From Rhizobium leguminosarum bv. trifolii WSM1325 (GTDB lineage Bacteria > Pseudomonadota > Alphaproteobacteria > Rhizobiales > Rhizobiaceae), in NCBI GenBank assembly GCA_000023185.1, contig CP001622.1, positions 1,426,001 through 1,490,000 of the forward strand: 64,000 nucleotides of DNA. The letters run 5' to 3'. Below, in pieces: positions 36,946-46,544 of this stretch. Each line of letters begins with the position of its first letter. Within the stretch, counting starts at the first letter, position 1. Under the pieces are notes generated by a model, which was not told the origin of the DNA, did no database searches, and saw nothing but the letters and a program-made list of their open reading frames with translations. Position numbers and translations under genes: made by a program.

Positions 36946-37992
36946 GTGACAAAGGCGCGGGTAACCGTCATTGACATTGCGAAGGCCGCCGGCGTCTCGA
37001 AATCGACGGTTTCGCTGGTGCTTCAGGGCTCTTCCCTGGTCAATGAGGGGACGCGCACCAAGGTCAACGCCGTGATGCGTGAGCTGGGCTACGTCTACAA
37101 TCGCGGCGCAGCCAATCTCCGGCAGGCCGGCGCCAAATCGAGGATCATCGGGGTCGTCGTCAACGACCTGACGAACAGCTTCTTCGCGGAGCTGGCAGTC
37201 GGCGTCGATATGGTCGTTCAGTCGGCCGGATTTGTGCAGTTCCTGTCGAACACCAGCGAGAGCATCGACAGGCAGCGCGAAGTTGTCGCATCGATGCGGG
37301 AACATGGCATTTCGGGGCTCATCGTGTCGCCGGCGCGCGCCACCGATGCCGCAGATTTCAAACCACTCGTCGCCGCAGGGATTCCGGTGGTGGTCGTCGT
37401 CAGAAACCTGCCTGGCGCCAAAGTCTCGTCCGTCGTCTCCGACAACCGGGCTGGCATGATGTCTGCAGTCAAGCACTTGGCGGACCTTGGTCACAAGCGC
37501 ATCGCTTTTCTCGGCGGCTTTCCCGACACCGCTGTCTTCGACGACCGCCTTGCCGGTTACCGAAGCGGCATGGAGGCAGCCGGTCTCGACTATCACCAAG
37601 AACTTGTCATCTCGTCGGCGCCTTCGCGAGCCGGCGGGGTAGAGGCGATCGGAAAAGCAATCGTTCTTGCCGACAAACCCTCAGCAGCCGTCTGCTTCAA
37701 CGATGCCGTAGCCTTCGGTGTTTGCGACGGATTGCGTGCGCGCCGTCTGGAACCCGGCTCCGACTTCGCGGTCGTGGGTTTCGACGACGTCATCGAGGCT
37801 CAGGCGGCGGTTCCGGCGCTGACGACCGTCTCGGTCGATCCGCAGGGCATCGGGCGCCGCGGCGCCCAACTGCTTCTCAAGCAGATTAATGCGGGCAAGG
37901 CCGAGGCGGAGACGGTGACGACAGCTGTTCGGCTGGTTGTTCGCGAGAGCTGCGGAGCCCGCAAGAGCGTGAAAATTGAAACAGGACTCTGA
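36946..37992 (+). CDS. LacI-family transcriptional regulator
   Basis: The 348-residue product has the N-terminal LacI HTH and hinge (TVIDIAKAAGVSKSTVSLVLQG, then NRGAANLR), followed by a periplasmic-binding-protein-like effector domain (GVVVNDLTNSFFAELAVGVD; VGFDDVIEAQAAVPALTTV). GTG 36946 has a good GGAGGAA at 36936-36942, better than TTG 36928. It heads a plus-strand catabolic cluster, with the CoA-transferase gene nine bases downstream, and probably represses it through the palindrome at 36890-36903. Confidence 0.93.
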   Translation: MTKARVTVIDIAKAAGVSKSTVSLVLQGSSLVNEGTRTKVNAVMRELGYVYNRGAANLRQAGAKSRIIGVVVNDLTNSFFAELAVGVDMVVQSAGFVQFLSNTSESIDRQREVVASMREHGISGLIVSPARATDAADFKPLVAAGIPVVVVVRNLPGAKVSSVVSDNRAGMMSAVKHLADLGHKRIAFLGGFPDTAVFDDRLAGYRSGMEAAGLDYHQELVISSAPSRAGGVEAIGKAIVLADKPSAAVCFNDAVAFGVCDGLRARRLEPGSDFAVVGFDDVIEAQAAVPALTTVSVDPQGIGRRGAQLLLKQINAGKAEAETVTTAVRLVVRESCGARKSVKIETGL

Positions 37993-38001
37993 GTAAGGCC
38001 C

Positions 38002-39615
38002 ATGAAGAAGCATCTCACCCCGACCGAAGCAGCCGCGCTGATCCCGGATGGCGCTGTTGTAACGGTATCGTCCTCGAGCGGTCTCGGTTGCCCGGACCTC
38101 ATGCTGAAGGCGATTGGCGAACGTTTCGACGCGACCGGCCATCCCCGTGATATCACGACCCTTCATCCCATCGCCGCCGGCGACATGAGCGGCATCAAGG
38201 GCGTCGACCATATCGCCAAGAAGGGCCTGCTCGCGCGCATCATCGGTGGCTCCTATCCGTCCGGCCCGTCGTCATCCGAGCCGCCGCTGATCTGGCAAAT
38301 GATCACCAACAACGAAATCCCCGCTTACAACATTCCATCGGGTATCCTCTTCGACATCCATCGCGAGGCCGCCGCGAAGCGGCCGGGCGTCCTGACCAAG
38401 ATCGGCATCGATACATTCGTCGATCCCGAGCGGCAGGGTTGCGCGATGAACGGCCTGGCGTCGGAAAATCCGGTGGTCAAGCGCGTGCGCTTCGAGGGCG
38501 ACGACTGGCTGTTCTTTCCCTCGATCGTCCCGGAGGTCGCCATCATCCGCGCTACCACCGCCGACGAGCGCGGCAACCTGACATACGAACATGAAGGCGC
38601 CTATCTCGGCGGCCTCGATCAGGCGCTGGCCGCACGCAACAACGGCGGCATCGTCATCGCCCAGGTCAAGCGGATCACCAAGGAAGGCTCGCTGAAGCCC
38701 CACGACGTTCGGGTTCCTGGAATGCTGGTCGACTATGTGGTCATCGATCCGGAGCAGAAGCAGACGACGCAGACGCAATATGATCCGGCGATTTCCGGGG
38801 AGATCTTCCGTCCGCTTGATAGCTTCAGCGTTCCGGAGTTCAATGTTCAGAAAGTCATCGCGCGCCGTGTTGCGCAGGAACTTCAGGCTGGAAGCTGCGT
38901 CAATCTCGGTTTCGGCATATCGGCCAACGTGCCGCGAATTCTGCTGGAGGAAGGGCTCCATGGCGCGGTCACCTGGGTCATCGAGCAAGGCGCGGTCGGT
39001 GGCGTGCCGCTGCTCGACTTCGCCTTTGGCTGCGCCTCCAATGCCGACGCCTACATGCCGTCCCCCTATCAGTTCACCTACTTCCAGGGTGCAGGCTTCG
39101 ATGCATCGCTGCTGTCCTTTCTCGAGATCGGCAAAGACGGTTCGGTCAACGTCTCCAAGCTCTCCTTCCGGCCGCATGTGACGGCGGGCGCCGGAGGCTT
39201 CGTCGACATCACGGCGCGGGCGAAGAAGATCGTCTTCTCCGGCATGTTCAATGCCGGAGCGAAGCTTTCGATTGCCGATGGAGCTCTTCTCATCGACAAG
39301 GAAGGCAAGTTGAAGAAACTCGTGAAGGAGGTCGAACACGTCACTTTCAGCGGCATGCGCGCGATCGAGCAGGGGCAGGAGATCACCTATGTCACCGAGC
39401 GGTGCGTGATGAAACTGACGCCCGATGGCGTCGTCCTCACCGAGATTGCGCCCGGCGTCGATCTCCAAGCCCACATCCTCGATCAGTCGGAGTTTCCGCT
39501 GATGGTGGCGCCCGACCTGAAGGTCATGGACGCGGCGCTCTTCGCGGAGGCAAACATCGGCCTGTCGCTTCCAGAAAAGAAGGCACGGACGCTGGAGGGC
39601 AGCTTCAATGGCTAG
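38002..39615 (+). CDS. Fused acyl-CoA:acetate/3-ketoacid CoA-transferase
   Basis: The 537-residue product joins the alpha and beta CoA-transferase domains in one chain (alpha about residues 1-260, beta about 285-520), as in YdiF-like acetate CoA-transferases. The catalytic glutamate is in TWVIEQGAVGGVP, in the beta half. It would move CoA between acetyl- or succinyl-CoA and an organic acid. It overlaps the enoyl-CoA hydratase gene by eight bases and follows the LacI gene closely, so it belongs to the catabolic operon. Confidence 0.9.
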   Translation: MKKHLTPTEAAALIPDGAVVTVSSSSGLGCPDLMLKAIGERFDATGHPRDITTLHPIAAGDMSGIKGVDHIAKKGLLARIIGGSYPSGPSSSEPPLIWQMITNNEIPAYNIPSGILFDIHREAAAKRPGVLTKIGIDTFVDPERQGCAMNGLASENPVVKRVRFEGDDWLFFPSIVPEVAIIRATTADERGNLTYEHEGAYLGGLDQALAARNNGGIVIAQVKRITKEGSLKPHDVRVPGMLVDYVVIDPEQKQTTQTQYDPAISGEIFRPLDSFSVPEFNVQKVIARRVAQELQAGSCVNLGFGISANVPRILLEEGLHGAVTWVIEQGAVGGVPLLDFAFGCASNADAYMPSPYQFTYFQGAGFDASLLSFLEIGKDGSVNVSKLSFRPHVTAGAGGFVDITARAKKIVFSGMFNAGAKLSIADGALLIDKEGKLKKLVKEVEHVTFSGMRAIEQGQEITYVTERCVMKLTPDGVVLTEIAPGVDLQAHILDQSEFPLMVAPDLKVMDAALFAEANIGLSLPEKKARTLEGSFNG

Positions 39616-40387
39616 CGGAACAGTCAGAATTGACGTCGATGGACATGTTGCGACGCTGACGATTTCTCGTCCGGAGAAGCTGAACGCGCTCGACCTCGAT
39701 ATGCTCAAGGCGTTGGCGGATGCGGCCGACGAGGTGGAGGCCAACGCCAATGTGCGCGCTGCCATTCTCACGGGCGAAGGAAAGGGCTTTTCCGCCGGAG
39801 GCGATATCAAGGCCTGGGGCGGAATGTTGCCTCAGGAGTTCGGTCATCTCTGGGTTCGCCACGGCCACCGTATCTTCGAAAGACTGGCGACGCTCAGGGT
39901 GCCGCTGATCGCGGCTCTGAACGGCCATGCCCTCGGGGGAGGACTTGAACTTGCAGGCGTCGCGGACATTCGCCTCGCCGAGGAACAGATCAAGATCGGC
40001 CTGCCGGAGACCGGCCTTGGAATGGTGCCGGGCTGGTCCGGGACCCAGCGTCTTGTGCGCCGGTTCAGTGCGCAGGCCGTCCGGCGTATGGCTTTGGGCG
40101 GCGAGATATTCACCGCCGAGGAGGCACGCCTGCTCGGGATCGTAGACGCGGTCGTTCCCACAGGAAACGCGCTCGCCGCCGCCCGGGAATATGCGCAGCG
40201 GATCGCCGCAAGGGGGCCGGCTGCGACCGAGATCGCGAAGTTGATGATCGCATCGGCGAACGGCGAAGACAATGGAACCGCGGTCGAAGCCCTGGGCTCG
40301 ATCCTCGCTGCGAAGACCGGCGATCTGAAGGAGGGCGTCGCATCATTCAGCGAGAAGCGCCCGGCAACGTTCAAGGGAGAATGGTAA
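39608..40387 (+). CDS. Enoyl-CoA hydratase/isomerase family protein
   Basis: The 259-residue crotonase-fold protein has the oxyanion-hole segments KGFSAGGDIKAWGG and NGHALGGGLELAG, and the acid in GLPETGLGMVPGWSGTQRL. The Glu at this position fits hydratase-type chemistry, but decarboxylase or isomerase members are similar. It overlaps the CoA-transferase gene by eight bases and the following aldehyde dehydrogenase start by at least one base. It is likely co-translated. Confidence 0.9.
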   Translation: MASGTVRIDVDGHVATLTISRPEKLNALDLDMLKALADAADEVEANANVRAAILTGEGKGFSAGGDIKAWGGMLPQEFGHLWVRHGHRIFERLATLRVPLIAALNGHALGGGLELAGVADIRLAEEQIKIGLPETGLGMVPGWSGTQRLVRRFSAQAVRRMALGGEIFTAEEARLLGIVDAVVPTGNALAAAREYAQRIAARGPAATEIAKLMIASANGEDNGTAVEALGSILAAKTGDLKEGVASFSEKRPATFKGEW

Positions 40388-41907
40388 TGACGGTTCTCGT
40401 CAACCCCACCGCGCTCAACGACCACAAAGCGCGTGATTTCAAGATGCTCATCGACGGCAGATGGGAGGCTGGTGCCTCCGATCCGATCGAGCGTGTCGCG
40501 CCGAGCCATGGTGTCGTGGTCAGCCGGTTTCCGACCGGCAGCAGGAAGGACGCCGAGCGTGCGATTTCCGCGGCACGCAAGGCTTTCGATCTTGGGCCGT
40601 GGCCCCGAATGACCGCTTCCGAACGTTCCGCCATCCTGCTCAAGGCGGCCGATCTGATCGCAGCGCGCGCAGAGGAGCTGGCATTTCTCGATGCTATCGA
40701 GGCAGGAAAGCCGATCACGCAGGTGCGGGGAGAAATTGCAGGCTCCGTTGACATATGGCGTTACGCGGCGGCACTTGCCCGCGACCTTCACGGTGAAAGC
40801 TACAACACGCTCGGCGACGGCACGCTCGGCGTCGTCTTGCGCGAAGCGATCGGCGTGGTGTCGATCATCACGCCTTGGAACTTTCCGTTCCTGATCGTCG
40901 GCCAGAAGCTGCCATTCGCCTTGGCCGCTGGCTGCACGACCGTCGTCAAGCCCTCGGAACTGACCTCGGGATCGACGCTGGTGCTGGGAGAGATCCTGCA
41001 GCAGGCCGGCATTCCGGATGGTGTCGTCAACATTGTCACCGGCACGGGACCAGAGGTCGGTGCGATCATGACCTCCCATCCCGACGTCGACATGGTGTCC
41101 TTCACCGGCTCGACCGGCGTGGGAAAGCTGACCATGTCGAATGCCGCACAGACGCTGAAGAAGGTCTCGCTGGAATTGGGTGGGAAGAACCCGCAGATCG
41201 TGTTTCCGGATGCCGATCTCGGTGCCTTCATCGATGCCGCGGTCTTCGGCGCATACTTCAATGCCGGCGAGTGCTGCAATGCCGGTTCGCGGCTGATCCT
41301 TCACAAATCAATCGCTTCCGATGTCGTCAAGCGGATTGCCGAATTGTCGAAGGCAGTGAAGGTCGGTGACCCGCTCGATCCCTCGACGCAGGTCGGCGCC
41401 ATCATCACGCCACAGCATCTGGAGAAAATATCAGGATACGTTGCCGGCGCGAGGAGCAGCGGTGCCCGGGTCGCGCATGGCGGCGAGACGCTCGACCTCG
41501 GCATGGGGCAGTTCATGTCGCCGACGATCCTCGAAGAGGTCACCCCTGATATGGCCGTGGCGCGCGAGGAAGTCTTTGGCCCGGTGCTTTCGGTCCTGAC
41601 ATTCGAGACATCAGCAGAAGCCATCAGGATTGCGAATTCCATCGACTACGGCCTGTCGGCCGGTGTCTGGAGCCGCGATTTCGACACGTGCCTGACGATC
41701 GGCCGATCGGTGCGGGCGGGCACGGTCTGGATGAACACCTTCATGGACGGCGCCTCGGAACTTCCCTTTGGCGGTTACAAGCAAAGCGGCCTCGGCCGTG
41801 AGCTCGGCCGCCATGCGGTTGAAGATTACACGGAGACCAAGACGCTCAACATGCATATCGGCAAACGCACCAGCTGGTGGATGCCGCAGACAGAAAAGCT
41901 GGCTTAG
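40387..41907 (+). CDS. NAD(P)-dependent aldehyde dehydrogenase
   Basis: The roughly 506-residue product has the catalytic Glu in [13 protein letters not shown] and Cys in [14 protein letters not shown], plus the cofactor loop [10 protein letters not shown] and [21 protein letters not shown]. It oxidises an aldehyde to the acid, probably a pathway intermediate. AAGGGAGA lies eight bases before ATG 40387; ATG 40381 is an alternative start six bases upstream and too close to that site. It is the last gene before a 190-base spacer holding a mosaic repeat. Confidence 0.93.
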   Translation: MTVLVNPTALNDHKARDFKMLIDGRWEAGASDPIERVAPSHGVVVSRFPTGSRKDAERAISAARKAFDLGPWPRMTASERSAILLKAADLIAARAEELAFLDAIEAGKPITQVRGEIAGSVDIWRYAAALARDLHGESYNTLGDGTLGVVLREAIGVVSIITPWNFPFLIVGQKLPFALAAGCTTVVKPSELTSGSTLVLGEILQQAGIPDGVVNIVTGTGPEVGAIMTSHPDVDMVSFTGSTGVGKLTMSNAAQTLKKVSLELGGKNPQIVFPDADLGAFIDAAVFGAYFNAGECCNAGSRLILHKSIASDVVKRIAELSKAVKVGDPLDPSTQVGAIITPQHLEKISGYVAGARSSGARVAHGGETLDLGMGQFMSPTILEEVTPDMAVAREEVFGPVLSVLTFETSAEAIRIANSIDYGLSAGVWSRDFDTCLTIGRSVRAGTVWMNTFMDGASELPFGGYKQSGLGRELGRHAVEDYTETKTLNMHIGKRTSWWMPQTEKLA

Positions 41908-42012
41908 CGCATCGGCCCGAATATCGGAATCGATTTTCGGAAAGCACGATGCGTCGATTCAAAGTGTTGCAGCGTCCTTTGCGCGTCTGAAAAGACGCGC
42001 GGCGCTGCAATG
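41907..42012 (+). repeat. Mosaic intergenic repeat (two hairpin modules)
   Basis: Module 1 (41907-41954) opens with CGCATCGGCCCGAA and closes with AAGCACGATGCG. Module 2 (41956-42011) contains ATTCAAAGTGTTGCAGCGTC and GCGCGTCTGAAAAGACGCGC, and ends GCGCTGCAA. Module 2 recurs at 58561-58613 with a few substitutions. It separates the CoA/aldehyde genes from the ABC transporter genes. Confidence 0.8.
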
Positions 42013-42097
42013 GCGGCCGAACTACGCTCGAGGAGGGCGGGTGATTGGTGCGGGAATGGGTCCCGCATCTTCCAAACTGGAACTGGGAGGTTCTTCG

Positions 42098-43360
42098 ATG
42101 AACAAGTTTTTGACCACGACCGCAATGATCGCGTTGGCTCTGGCCGGCGCTGGCGTGTCCGCCCACGCCGCCGACGTGAAGGAAGTGCAGATGCTGCACT
42201 GGTGGACGTCTGGTGGCGAGGCGGCGGCGCTGAACGTCTTGAAGCAGGATCTTTCGAAGGAAGGTTTTGCCTGGAAGGACGTGCCTGTTGCTGGCGGTGG
42301 CGGCGATGCGGCGATGACGGCGCTGAAGGCGATGGTTGCGGCCGGCACCTATCCGACGGCCTCGCAGATGCTGGGCTATACCGTGCTCGATTATGCTCAG
42401 GCCGGCGTCATGGGCGATCTGACGGAGACGGCCAAGAAGGAAGGCTGGGACAAGTCGGTTCCGGCAGCGCTGCAGAAGTTCTCGGTCTATGACGGCAAGT
42501 GGGTCGCAGCCCCCGTCAACGTCCACTCGGTCAACTGGCTGTGGATCAACAAGGCTGTGATGGACAAGATCGGCGGCACCCAGCCGAAGACCTTCGACGA
42601 GCTGATCGCCCTGCTCGACAAGGCGAAGGCCGCAGGCGTCATCCCGCTGGCTCTCGGCGGCCAGAACTGGCAGGAGGCGACGATGTTCGATTCCATCGTG
42701 CTGTCGACCGGCGGGCCGGAGTTCTACAAGAAGGCCTTCAACGACCTCGACGAGGAATCGCTGAAGTCCGACACGATGAAGAAGTCGTTCGACAATCTGG
42801 CGACGATCATCAAATATGTCGACCCGAACTTCTCGGGCCGCGACTGGAACCTGGCAACCGCCATGGTCATCAAGGGTGACGCGCTAGTGCAGGTGATGGG
42901 CGACTGGGCCAAGGGCGAATTCGTCGCCGCCAAGAAGACGCCGGATACCGACTTCCTGTGCTACCGCTTCCCCGGCACCGACGGCAGCGTCGTCTACAAC
43001 TCCGACATGTTCGGCATGTTCAACGTTCCCGACGACCGCAAGGCGGCCCAGGTGGCGCTGGCGACCGCAACGCTGTCGAAGAGCTTCCAGTCGGCCTTCA
43101 ACGTCGTCAAGGGTTCGGTGCCGGCTCGTACCGACGTTCCCGATACCGACTTCGATGCTTGCGGCAAGAAGGGCATCGCCGACCTGAAGGCAGCCAACGA
43201 AGGCGGCACGCTGTTCGGCTCGCTGGCACAGGGCTACGGCGCTCCTCCGGCGATCGCCAATGCCTACAAGGATGTCGTCTCGAAGTTCGTCCACGGCCAG
43301 ATCAAGACCTCCGACGAAGCCGTCAAGCAGCTCGTCCAGGCGATCGACGACGCCCGCTGA
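42098..43360 (+). CDS. CUT1 sugar ABC transporter, periplasmic substrate-binding protein
   Basis: The 420-residue product has a signal peptide ([19 protein letters not shown], cleavage near AHA, residue 24). The mature domain starts [17 protein letters not shown], characteristic of glucose/mannose-type CUT1 binding proteins; aromatic residues for sugar stacking are frequent ([17 protein letters not shown]). ATG 42098 follows GGGAGG 42085-42090. A strong hairpin follows the gene, commonly used to keep the binding protein in excess over the permeases. Confidence 0.93.
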   Translation: MNKFLTTTAMIALALAGAGVSAHAADVKEVQMLHWWTSGGEAAALNVLKQDLSKEGFAWKDVPVAGGGGDAAMTALKAMVAAGTYPTASQMLGYTVLDYAQAGVMGDLTETAKKEGWDKSVPAALQKFSVYDGKWVAAPVNVHSVNWLWINKAVMDKIGGTQPKTFDELIALLDKAKAAGVIPLALGGQNWQEATMFDSIVLSTGGPEFYKKAFNDLDEESLKSDTMKKSFDNLATIIKYVDPNFSGRDWNLATAMVIKGDALVQVMGDWAKGEFVAAKKTPDTDFLCYRFPGTDGSVVYNSDMFGMFNVPDDRKAAQVALATATLSKSFQSAFNVVKGSVPARTDVPDTDFDACGKKGIADLKAANEGGTLFGSLAQGYGAPPAIANAYKDVVSKFVHGQIKTSDEAVKQLVQAIDDAR

Positions 43361-43378
43361 GATCACTGTCGACTAAAA

Positions 43379-43409
43379 AAGCTTCCCCGCGTGCTCCGCG
43401 GGGAAGCTT
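43379..43409. repeat. 13-bp hairpin downstream of the binding-protein gene
   Basis: AAGCTTCCCCGCG 43379-43391 and CGCGGGGAAGCTT 43397-43409, loop TGCTC. It lies 18 bases after the stop of the binding-protein gene. An A-run precedes it and no T-run follows, so on this strand it is likelier an mRNA-stabilising or partial-termination element than a full terminator. Confidence 0.7.
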
Positions 43410-43515
43410 CAGGCTTCGCGCCGATCATGCGCGGACAATCATGCCCGGACAATGATGCAGAGCCGATCATGCCCGATATCATGCGGGGCCGATTGCAGGC
43501 AGGAGATGACATTCC

Positions 43516-44469
43516 ATGAGCACCGTTGCGACCACCGATCCGGTTTTGACGCCGAGGCAATCGACGGGGATCTCGTTGAGGGGCCGGCTGCAGGATGCGC
43601 TGCCGAAGATCGTGCTGGCGCCGAGCTTCGTCATCACCATCATCTTCGTCTACGGCTTCATCGTCTGGACGGCCTATCTGTCGTTCACCAATTCCAAGAC
43701 ATTCCCCTCCTATGCGCTGACCGGAGCACGCGCCTATCAACGGCTGTGGCGCTGGACCTTCGAGAGCGATCCGCCGTCTTCCTGGTACACCTCGATCACC
43801 AACATGGCGATCTTCGGTTTCCTCTATATCGGCATCTGCCTGGCGCTCGGTCTCTTCCTCGCCATCCTGCTCGACCAGAAGATCCGCGGCGAGAGCGTGT
43901 TGCGGCCGATCTTCCTCTATCCGATGGCGCTCTCCTTCATTGTGACCGGCGTTGCCTGGAAATGGTTCCTCGATCCCGGCCTCGGGCTGGAACAGACGCT
44001 GCACCACTTCGGCTGGACGAGCTTCCACTTCGACTGGATCAAGAACAAGGACTTCGTCATCTACACCGTCGTCATCGCCGGCGTCTGGCAGGCGTCGGGC
44101 TTCGTCATGGCAATGTTCCTGGCGGGACTGCGCGGCATCGACGGCGAGATCATGAAGGCCGCCCAGATCGATGGCGCCTCGCCCTTCCAGCTCTATCGGC
44201 GCATCGTCATTCCGCTGCTGCGGCCGATCTTTCTCTCCGCCTTCATCGTGCTCGCCCATATGGCGATCAAGTCCTATGACCTGGTGGTGGCGCTGACCTC
44301 CGGCGGTCCCGGCGGCTCGGCATGGCTGCCGTCCAACTTCATGTATGAATACACCTTCAAGCGCAACGAGATGGCCGTCGGCTCGGCCAGCGCCATCATC
44401 ATGCTGATGACGATCTCGGCGATCATCGTTCCCTATCTCTATTCCGAACTGAAGGAGAAGGCGCGATGA
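43516..44469 (+). CDS. CUT1 sugar ABC transporter permease 1
   Basis: The 317-residue inner-membrane protein has six predicted helices and the EAA loop EIMKAAQIDGASPFQLYRRI near residue 215, which docks to the ATPase. ATG 43516 follows GGAGATGAC. The spacer before it (43410-43515) contains short repeats of CATGC/ATCATGC. It overlaps the second permease gene by four bases. Confidence 0.93.
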   Translation: MSTVATTDPVLTPRQSTGISLRGRLQDALPKIVLAPSFVITIIFVYGFIVWTAYLSFTNSKTFPSYALTGARAYQRLWRWTFESDPPSSWYTSITNMAIFGFLYIGICLALGLFLAILLDQKIRGESVLRPIFLYPMALSFIVTGVAWKWFLDPGLGLEQTLHHFGWTSFHFDWIKNKDFVIYTVVIAGVWQASGFVMAMFLAGLRGIDGEIMKAAQIDGASPFQLYRRIVIPLLRPIFLSAFIVLAHMAIKSYDLVVALTSGGPGGSAWLPSNFMYEYTFKRNEMAVGSASAIIMLMTISAIIVPYLYSELKEKAR

Positions 44470-45410
44470 GCAGCGTGACCTCTCCGACAGCAATCTCGCA
44501 GAACAGCACCAACACCCGCTGGATCGGCCGCACCGTCATCTACGGCCTGCTGCTGATCTTTGCCGTCCTCTATCTGATGCCGCTCTTCGTCATGCTGACG
44601 ACCTCGTTCAAGACCATGGACGAAATCCAGAACGGCAACATGCTGGCGCTGCCGCAATCGCCGACCTTCGACCCCTGGATCAAGGCCTGGGGCGAGACCT
44701 GCGTCGGGCTCACCTGCGCCGGCATCAAGGGCTACTTCTGGAACTCGATCAAGATGGTGGTGCCGGCTGTGGCGATCTCCACCATCATGGGCGCGCTCAA
44801 CGGCTATGTCCTGACCAAATGGCGTTTCCCGGGCCATACGCTGGTGTTCGGGCTGATGCTGTTTGCCTGCTTCATCCCGTTCCAGTCGGTGCTGTTGCCG
44901 ATGGCAACGATCCTCGGCAGCCTCGGCCGCTTCGGCATGACGTTGCAGAATGCCACGGGCTGGAACTTCGGCTTCGGCAATCCGACCGTCAATCTGGTCT
45001 TCGTCCATGTCGTCTATGGCCTCGGCTTCACGACGCTGTTCTTCCGCAATTTCTACGAGGCCTTTCCGACCGAACTAGTCAGAGCCGCCCAGGTCGATGG
45101 CGCCAGCTTCTTCCAGATCTTCCGCCGCATCATGCTGCCGAACTCGCTGCCGATCATCGTCGTCACGGTGATCTACCAGTTCACCAATATCTGGAACGAC
45201 TTCCTGTTTGCCTCGGCTTACGCCGGCACCGGTGACACCATGCCGATGACGGTGGCGCTGAACAATGTCGTCAACACCTCGACCGGCGTCGTCGAATACA
45301 ATGTCAACATGGCGGCTGCGATGATCGCAGCCGTGCCGACGCTCATCGTCTATATCCTCGCCGGCCGCTACTTCGTGCGCGGTCTGATGGCGGGCGCTGT
45401 CAAAGGGTAA
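44466..45410 (+). CDS. CUT1 sugar ABC transporter permease 2
   Basis: The 314-residue product has six predicted helices and the EAA loop ELVRAAQVDGASFFQIFRRI near residue 205. The ATG overlaps the end of permease 1 (ATGA), and the ATPase gene follows after three bases, so the transporter genes are translationally linked. Confidence 0.93.
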   Translation: MSSVTSPTAISQNSTNTRWIGRTVIYGLLLIFAVLYLMPLFVMLTTSFKTMDEIQNGNMLALPQSPTFDPWIKAWGETCVGLTCAGIKGYFWNSIKMVVPAVAISTIMGALNGYVLTKWRFPGHTLVFGLMLFACFIPFQSVLLPMATILGSLGRFGMTLQNATGWNFGFGNPTVNLVFVHVVYGLGFTTLFFRNFYEAFPTELVRAAQVDGASFFQIFRRIMLPNSLPIIVVTVIYQFTNIWNDFLFASAYAGTGDTMPMTVALNNVVNTSTGVVEYNVNMAAAMIAAVPTLIVYILAGRYFVRGLMAGAVKG

Positions 45411-45413
45411 TCC

Positions 45414-46529
45414 ATGGCCTTCCTCGAAATCTCCGGTCTCAAAAAGCGCTTCGGCGCCGTCGACATTCTCAAGGGGATCGACCTCGAACTCGAAAAGGGC
45501 GGCTTTCTCGTGCTGGTCGGCCCGTCCGGCTGCGGCAAGTCCACCCTGCTCAACACCATTGCCGGGCTGGAGACGATCACCTCCGGCGATATCAAGATCG
45601 ACGGGCGCGACATCAGCGGTCTGCATCCCTCCAAGCGCGACATCGCCATGGTGTTCCAGTCCTATGCGCTCTATCCGAACATGACGGTGGCGGGCAACAT
45701 CGCCTTCGGCATGGAGATCCGCGGCGTGCCGAAGGAGGAGCGTGTCAAGGCGATCGCCCAAGTCTCCGACATGCTGCAGATCGGCCATCTGCTCGACCGC
45801 AAGCCGAGCCAGCTCTCCGGCGGCCAGCGCCAGCGTGTCGCCATAGGGAGGGCGCTGGTGCGCAATCCGCAGGTCTTCCTGTTCGACGAACCGCTCTCCA
45901 ATCTCGATGCCAAGCTGCGCGTCGACATGCGCACCGAGATCAAGCGGCTGCATCAGCGCATGGGCACCACCTTCGTCTATGTCACCCATGACCAGATCGA
46001 GGCGATGACGCTGGCGACCAAGATCGCCGTGCTGAAGGACGGCGTGCTGCAGCAGTTCGGCACGCCGGCCGAGATCTATAACAGCCCCTCCAACATCTTC
46101 GTCGCCGACTTCATGGGATCGCCGGCGATGAACCTGCTCAACGCCACCGTCGAAAACGGCGCCGGCGGGCTGGAAGTCTCGCTGGAGCGGCCGAATGCCG
46201 CCCCGCTCCGACTGCCCGTCATCTCAGGCAATGACGGCCTGACCGCCTATACCGGCAGACAGGTGATCTTCGGCATCCGGCCTGAAGCCTTGACCGATCC
46301 CGATGGCGCCGACCGCAAGGCGCGCTCGCTGACCGAGGGCGACTGCCTGATCGAGGTGGTGGAACCGGCCGGCTCCGACACCTTCGCCGTCACCAAGCTC
46401 GGCGGCAAATCCGTCGTCGCCCGCCTGCGCGCCGATACCGGCATCGCTCCAGGACAAAACACCCGCCTCGCATTCAATCTCGATAAGGCCGTCTTCTTCG
46501 ATCCCGAGAGCCAGCTCAGGATCGGGTGA
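45414..46529 (+). CDS. Sugar ABC transporter ATPase (UgpC/MalK type)
   Basis: The 371-residue ATPase has Walker A GPSGCGKST (residues 38-46), Q-loop VFQSYALYPNMTV, signature LSGGQRQRVAIGRAL and Walker B VFLFDEPLSNLDAKL. A C-terminal TOBE/MalK-type regulatory domain (about 235-371) follows. It energises import through the two adjacent permeases; it might also be shared with other CUT1 systems in rhizobia. Confidence 0.94.
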   Translation: MAFLEISGLKKRFGAVDILKGIDLELEKGGFLVLVGPSGCGKSTLLNTIAGLETITSGDIKIDGRDISGLHPSKRDIAMVFQSYALYPNMTVAGNIAFGMEIRGVPKEERVKAIAQVSDMLQIGHLLDRKPSQLSGGQRQRVAIGRALVRNPQVFLFDEPLSNLDAKLRVDMRTEIKRLHQRMGTTFVYVTHDQIEAMTLATKIAVLKDGVLQQFGTPAEIYNSPSNIFVADFMGSPAMNLLNATVENGAGGLEVSLERPNAAPLRLPVISGNDGLTAYTGRQVIFGIRPEALTDPDGADRKARSLTEGDCLIEVVEPAGSDTFAVTKLGGKSVVARLRADTGIAPGQNTRLAFNLDKAVFFDPESQLRIG

Positions 46530-46544
46530 GGGCCAGGTGCTAAC

